NCBI GenBank assembly: GCA_021823045.1
Contig: JAKAPB010000037.1
Location: 1 to 9,929, forward strand
DNA length: 9,929 bases
Direction: 5' to 3'
DNA from: Actinomycetes bacterium
Lineage (GTDB): Bacteria; Actinomycetota; Acidimicrobiia; Acidimicrobiales; Acidimicrobiaceae
The notes beneath the pieces are model-generated. The model had not been told where the DNA came from and did not search any database. It was given only the letters and a program-made list of their open reading frames with translations. How positions within the stretch are numbered: position 1 is the first letter of the stretch; each line of letters starts with the position of its first letter. Positions 6,055-9,929 of the stretch are shown here, one piece after another. The translations under genes were made by a program, and so were the position numbers.

Positions 6055-6762
6055 GTGTCACAAGAAGGTGCTCATGCGAGGATTCTCGTAGTCGACGACG
6101 AACCACCGATAACCGAGCTCCTCCAAATGGCTTTGGGCTTCGAAGGGTATGATATTTCGATCGCTAACTCGGGGCGTAAGGGCCTCGAGTTAGCCGCATC
6201 CTTTAAGCCTGATCTAATCGTGCTGGACATCATGATGCCTGACCTCGACGGACTGGAAGTCCTAAAGAGGCTCCGTCAGGAGAGAAATCAAACCCCAGTC
6301 ATCTTCCTGACCGCCAAAGACGCCGTCGACGACAAGGTAGTGGGCCTCAGATCCGGTGGTGACGACTACCTCACGAAGCCCTTCTCACTAGCCGAGCTGT
6401 CCGCTAGAGTCTCCTCGATCCTGAGGCGGTCTGGCGCTAGTCAAGAGAAACAAGCGAGAATCGTGTTTGGCGATCTGACGCTGGACGAAGATACCCACGA
6501 AGTTACTAGGGGTACTCGCCAGATCGAACTGACTGCTACTGAATTCAAGCTCCTTCGTTACCTTATGCTCAACTCAAAAAGGGTGGTTTCGAAGGCCCAG
6601 ATTCTCGATCATGTCTGGGAATACGACTTCGGCGGTGACGCAAATATCGTCGAAACTTACATCTCCTATCTAAGGAAGAAGTTGGATGGAGATTCGGACC
6701 TTCCGATGATTCGCACGATTCGCGGAGTGGGTTACAGCCTAAGACTTCCCGAAGGAAGTTAG
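6055..6762 (+). CDS. OmpR/PhoB-family response regulator
   Basis: A cytoplasmic DNA-binding response regulator, 235 residues. The receiver domain (about 8-124) has the acidic pair Asp14-Asp15, the phosphorylation site Asp58 in LIVLDIMMPD, Thr86 and Lys108 (TKPF). A winged-helix effector domain (about 136-232) follows, with ELTATEFKLLRYL and the C-terminal TIRGVGYSL that typify the OmpR/PhoB group. The start is GTG with a GGAGG site. It sits between htrA and a histidine kinase gene that begins three bases after its stop, so the two form a cognate pair. It resembles the MprA and TrcR/TcrX type by eye, but the ortholog cannot be fixed here. The likely target is its own operon including htrA, which is inference from gene order. 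Confidence 0.95.
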   Translation: MSQEGAHARILVVDDEPPITELLQMALGFEGYDISIANSGRKGLELAASFKPDLIVLDIMMPDLDGLEVLKRLRQERNQTPVIFLTAKDAVDDKVVGLRSGGDDYLTKPFSLAELSARVSSILRRSGASQEKQARIVFGDLTLDEDTHEVTRGTRQIELTATEFKLLRYLMLNSKRVVSKAQILDHVWEYDFGGDANIVETYISYLRKKLDGDSDLPMIRTIRGVGYSLRLPEGS

Positions 6763-6765
6763 AGG

Positions 6766-8415
6766 ATGACCCTTAGGGGTAAGCTTCTTTCGACTCTGCT
6801 GGCACTACTGGCGGTGGCGATCGTGATCGTGGATTTCTCCACTTCGTCCTCCCTCCGCTCGTTTCTGATCCAAAGGCTCGACCAGCAGATCGTGCAGGCG
6901 GTTCAGCCCGCAGAGAGAAACCTCCTAAGCGCCGCTGTGGGGGCCAACATATCTCGTCAACCTCCATTTGTGCCGATTGGAAGCTACGAGGAACTCATCG
7001 CCGCAAACGGTCCGACCTTGGTGGCGGCGATCGTTTCGTCACCGTCGCAAGCCGGCTCCCCACCGTTGGTAACAAAGACCGTCTCAGGGGTGACGAGCCT
7101 CACCATCCCGGTCAACACGATGACCACCGTTGTCTCAGTTACGGGCGATGGTATCATGTATCGAGCGTACGCCACGACTATTCCCTCCAGAACCGGCTAC
7201 ATATTGATAGCGGCACCGCTCAGCTCGATCTCCGACACACTTCACCAACTCGCTATTGTCGAACTACTGGTCTCCGTCGGGGTGCTGCTACTGATTACCT
7301 CTGCCGGTGGAGCGCTGCTAAGGATTGGTCTAAAGCCACTCAACTCTATGACTGAGACAGCAGGAGCGATAGCCAACGGCGACCTGACGCGCAGGGTGGA
7401 GACTCAGATAAAAAATGATGAGGTTGGCAAACTGGCAAATGCCCTGAACAAGATGCTTACCCGAATAGAAAATGCTTTGGATGCTTCGCGTAGCTCCGAA
7501 GAGCGATTAAGAAGGTTCGTCGCTGATGCCTCGCACGAACTCAGAACCCCACTCACTTCGATACGGGGTTATGCCGAACTCTTCCAAAGGGGAGGTATTC
7601 AGGGGCCGGAACAGACTGCCCGAGCGATGCAACGGATCGAATCCGAAGCCATACGGATGTCAGCTCTCGTTGAGGACCTGCTGCTATTGGCGAAACTCGA
7701 TCAGGACAGGTCGGTGGAGTATTCAAAGGTCGATCTAGCGCAGATCGCAAAAGATGCAATCGAGGATGCTCGGGCAGTCGAACCGACACGACCCATTCGC
7801 CTGTCAGGCATCGATCAAGCACTCGTGAATGGGGACGCAAATCGCCTAACCCAGGTTGTCGCCAATCTCCTTTCAAACGCCCGTAGTCACACCTCTGAGG
7901 ACACACAGGTCGAGTTGCGGATCGAAGAGTTCACCGGCGAGCCTAAGCACTCATCCTCAATTCCATTTTCTATCGCAACGGCAATACCGATCAGCCAGAT
8001 AACGGGTGATCTGAAAGAAAAGCCCACCAGCTGGATCCGACTCATGGTCCGAGATGCCGGCCCTGGAATCGCCAGCGAAGATCTCTCCAAAGTCTTTGAG
8101 AGATTCTTCAGGACCGATACCTCGAGGTCAAGAACCCAAGGGGGCTCAGGACTCGGTCTTTCGCTAGTTGCGGCAATCGTCGAAGCACATAATGGACAGG
8201 CGTGGGTCTCTTCAAAGGGCCTCGGTGAGGGCACAACCTTCGGATTAGATATTCCCGCCTACTCATACTTTCATCCAGAAGGGGATTCAGCTGGACAAGC
8301 AGATCTCGAACCATCGGAGCACAATAAAATAGCGTATCCCGATCGAGACGCGGAAATGGCCGGGTCGAACGATCCCTCCACACGGGACAATGAGTCTGAA
8401 TTGCCACAATCCTAG
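6766..8415 (+). CDS. HAMP-domain sensor histidine kinase
   Basis: The membrane sensor that would phosphorylate the preceding response regulator; 549 residues. Helix 1 spans about 7-28, an extracytoplasmic sensor region about 30-160, and helix 2 about 162-188. HAMP runs 188-238 (LKPLNSMTETAG...). The HisKA H-box is FVADASHELRTPL with phospho-acceptor His257. The ATPase domain has the N-box (NRLTQVVANLLSNA, Asn371), G1 DAGPGI (430-435), F-box FERFF and G2 GGSGLGLSLV (459-468). Two oddities stand out. About 30 extra residues (390-421, including SIPFSIATAIPIS) sit between the N-box strand and G1, where most kinases have a short turn. A polar, acidic tail of about 50 residues follows the domain. 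The ATG start lies three bases after the regulator's stop, which indicates coupled translation. Confidence 0.93.
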   Translation: MTLRGKLLSTLLALLAVAIVIVDFSTSSSLRSFLIQRLDQQIVQAVQPAERNLLSAAVGANISRQPPFVPIGSYEELIAANGPTLVAAIVSSPSQAGSPPLVTKTVSGVTSLTIPVNTMTTVVSVTGDGIMYRAYATTIPSRTGYILIAAPLSSISDTLHQLAIVELLVSVGVLLLITSAGGALLRIGLKPLNSMTETAGAIANGDLTRRVETQIKNDEVGKLANALNKMLTRIENALDASRSSEERLRRFVADASHELRTPLTSIRGYAELFQRGGIQGPEQTARAMQRIESEAIRMSALVEDLLLLAKLDQDRSVEYSKVDLAQIAKDAIEDARAVEPTRPIRLSGIDQALVNGDANRLTQVVANLLSNARSHTSEDTQVELRIEEFTGEPKHSSSIPFSIATAIPISQITGDLKEKPTSWIRLMVRDAGPGIASEDLSKVFERFFRTDTSRSRTQGGSGLGLSLVAAIVEAHNGQAWVSSKGLGEGTTFGLDIPAYSYFHPEGDSAGQADLEPSEHNKIAYPDRDAEMAGSNDPSTRDNESELPQS

Positions 8416-8487
8416 GTTGGCATTGGCCTGAGATCCCAGCTACTGCGGGAATGATTTGGCATATTTTGCTCGTCTGGGCGTCCAAAG

Positions 8488-9525
8488 TTGGCTAGCTTGT
8501 CAAATGTGAGTGATCAAAATAACTTTAGAGAAATGTCTCCCGGGATGGCCGAACAGCTAAGTGGCCCTTCCTACCAAGGATTGGCCACCTTCGCTCAGCT
8601 ACCCTACCTGACCGAAAGAGACCAGCTCGACAAGTATCGTCCCGACGCTGCAATCGTCGGCGCACCTTGGGACGACTCGACGACCAACAGACCGGGGGCT
8701 CGCTTTGGACCGAGGGCCCTGCGGGCATTGGCCTACGGTCCAGGAACTTACAACCTCGATCTAGAGTTCGAAATCTTTGAGGCCCTGAGCGTTGTCGACT
8801 ACGGCGATGCGATCACGAAACATGGGATGACCGAAGAGTCCCACGCTTCGATCAGGAAGAGGGTTGGTGAAGTCGCATCTTTGGGAATCGTTCCGATAGT
8901 TATCGGCGGCGATCACTCGATCACCTACCCCTCAGCCTCAGCCGTCGCCGAGCACTACGGATGGGGGAAACTCGGGGTAATCCACTTCGATGCCCACGCC
9001 GATACCGCCCTCGAGATAGACGGAAACCTTGCCAGCCATGGGACTCCAATGAGAAGGCTCATCGATTCGGGAGCGGTACGCGGGAAGAATTTTGTCCAAG
9101 TAGGACTACGAGGCTACTGGCCACCAAAAGAAACTTTCGATTGGATGCGCGAACAGGAGATGCGCTGGCACACGATGCAAGAAGTGTGGGAGCGAGGGTC
9201 AAAAGCGGTCATCGAAGACGCAATTCGAGAAGCTTCAGAGAACTGCACCGCCATCTACCTGAGCGTAGACATCGACGTCTTGGACCCGGGCTTCGCTCCC
9301 GGAACAGGAACTCCAGAACCCGGAGGCATGCAACCTGCAGACCTCTTGAAGGCAGTACGTCAAATCACCTCTTCGATCGACATCTCTGGGATAGACGTGG
9401 TTGAGGTCTCTCCCCCTTACGACTGGGCCGAGATGACTATCAATAACGCCCACAGGGTAATACTCGAGGCAATAAGCGGAATGGGTAGGAGAAAGATGCT
9501 GTTAAACGATGTTGGGGACGCATGA
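8488..9525 (+). CDS. Agmatinase/arginase-family ureohydrolase
   Basis: A cytoplasmic binuclear-metal hydrolase that cleaves urea from a guanidino compound; 345 residues from TTG 8488. All metal ligands are present: His143 (GGDHS), Asp168/His170/Asp172 (FDAHADT) and Asp261/Asp263 (SVDIDVLDPGFAPGTGTPEPGG). The N-terminal VGAPWDDSTTNRPGARFGPRALR segment resembles agmatinases, guanidinobutyrases and related amidinohydrolases rather than classical arginase. The substrate is therefore left open, with agmatine to putrescine the default. No biosynthetic partner (such as arginine decarboxylase) is nearby. The start is uncertain: TTG 8488, TTG 8497, GTG 8506 and ATG 8533 are all in frame, none has a clear ribosome binding site, and the conserved domain begins around residue 28. 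It lies 72 bases after the kinase gene and may have its own promoter. Confidence 0.9.
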   Translation: MASLSNVSDQNNFREMSPGMAEQLSGPSYQGLATFAQLPYLTERDQLDKYRPDAAIVGAPWDDSTTNRPGARFGPRALRALAYGPGTYNLDLEFEIFEALSVVDYGDAITKHGMTEESHASIRKRVGEVASLGIVPIVIGGDHSITYPSASAVAEHYGWGKLGVIHFDAHADTALEIDGNLASHGTPMRRLIDSGAVRGKNFVQVGLRGYWPPKETFDWMREQEMRWHTMQEVWERGSKAVIEDAIREASENCTAIYLSVDIDVLDPGFAPGTGTPEPGGMQPADLLKAVRQITSSIDISGIDVVEVSPPYDWAEMTINNAHRVILEAISGMGRRKMLLNDVGDA

Positions 9526-9581
9526 AACGTTCGACTCTGCGATTGTACGAGCGAAACCCTAATTCTTACTAAGGAGTCCGA

Positions 9582-9929
9582 TTGAGCACCGATTACGTCG
9601 ACCAGATAACCAAATCTACGTTAGGTCTAGTTGAGCTGGCCAGAACTACCCCCAAGGAAGTAGAGGTACCCACCTGCCCCGGTTGGTCCCTTTGGGATCT
9701 CTTGGACCATGTAGCCAAGGTGCAAAAGCGGGCTGCTTTGCGAATCGGAAGATCCAAAGACGTTGAAGCTCAAAAGGACTCCCCGCCAGGCAATCTCGAT
9801 GAGGTCATCTCAAGATCTACCTTAGCCCTAGAGGAGCTGACCACTGGCTTCCTGTCGGCTGACGACGGAGCAGAGTGTTGGAACTGGACCGGATCAAACC
9901 AAACCGTAGGGTGGATGAAGAGACGCCAG
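9582..9929 (+). CDS. MDMPI/DinB-type protein, mycothiol-dependent maleylpyruvate isomerase family (5' part)
   Basis: The coding frame starts at TTG 9582, five bases after AAGGAG (9571-9576), and stays open for 116 codons to the window edge; an in-frame TAA sits at 9570-9572, so no longer start is possible. The N-terminus carries VPTCPGWSLWDLLDHVAKVQ, the family hallmark Cys-Pro-Gly-Trp followed by a helix with the first metal-ligand histidine. Near the edge is TVGWMKRRQ, where this family normally continues into a second His-Glu metal site that lies outside the window. Relatives form a DinB-like four-helix bundle that binds a divalent metal and often uses mycothiol. Many are of unknown substrate, so the name gives the fold rather than a proven reaction. 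It lies 56 bases after the ureohydrolase and may be in its operon. Confidence 0.8.
   Translation, partial: MSTDYVDQITKSTLGLVELARTTPKEVEVPTCPGWSLWDLLDHVAKVQKRAALRIGRSKDVEAQKDSPPGNLDEVISRSTLALEELTTGFLSADDGAECWNWTGSNQTVGWMKRRQ

Noticed and set aside
6055..6067. 13-base exact repeat GTGTCACAAGAAG shared with 2618-2630
   Set aside because: One exact 13-mer pair is about what chance gives in a 10-kb window. Here it is the coding start of the response regulator and the second half of the upstream palindrome is not preserved.
8418..8470. Possible terminator after the kinase gene (TCCC/GGGA stem)
   Set aside because: The stem is only four base pairs with a nine-base loop and no adjacent T-run, which is too weak to call.

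Overview
The window reads as a chromosomal segment of an actinobacterium, most likely one of the moderate-GC Acidimicrobiia relatives. The phylum is inferred from four things: the sufD-Rieske-sufC gene order, a mycothiol-dependent maleylpyruvate-isomerase-type protein, an HtrA protease with a long Ser/Pro/Gly-rich cytoplasmic head beside a two-component pair, and frequent GTG/TTG starts with strong GGAGG ribosome binding sites. Base composition looks intermediate by eye, so this is not a high-GC Streptomyces-like genome. The genus assignment is a guess. No mobile element, tRNA, rRNA or CRISPR array was found.

Layout. Positions 1-239 are non-coding apart from a possible 3' end of a plus-strand gene, and hold a row of hairpins that includes a terminator-like structure for the minus strand. 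Positions 240-2601 (minus strand) carry a tight three-gene operon, sufD, a Rieske [2Fe-2S] ferredoxin gene and sufC, with overlapping ends. This is part of the SUF iron-sulfur cluster assembly machinery, but sufB, sufS and sufU are not adjacent. A divergent AT-rich intergenic region follows (2602-2814). A plus-strand crotonase-family gene (2815-3624) has the active-site pattern of dienoyl-CoA isomerase. It converges on a small four-cysteine protein gene of unknown function (3638-3973, minus strand). Positions 3974-4469 are gene-free.

The second half is all plus strand. An operon of htrA (4470-6029), an OmpR-type response regulator (6055-6762) and a HAMP-containing histidine kinase (6766-8415) looks like an envelope-stress module in which the surface protease is co-transcribed with its probable regulators. 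An agmatinase/arginase-family ureohydrolase (8488-9525) comes next. The last gene is the N-terminal part of a DinB/MDMPI-type, probably mycothiol-linked protein, cut by the window end (9582-9929).

Most of the window is well-understood housekeeping biology. The less explained parts are the hairpin array after sufC, the isolated suf sub-operon without sufB, the four-cysteine small protein, and an extra segment inside the ATPase domain of the histidine kinase.
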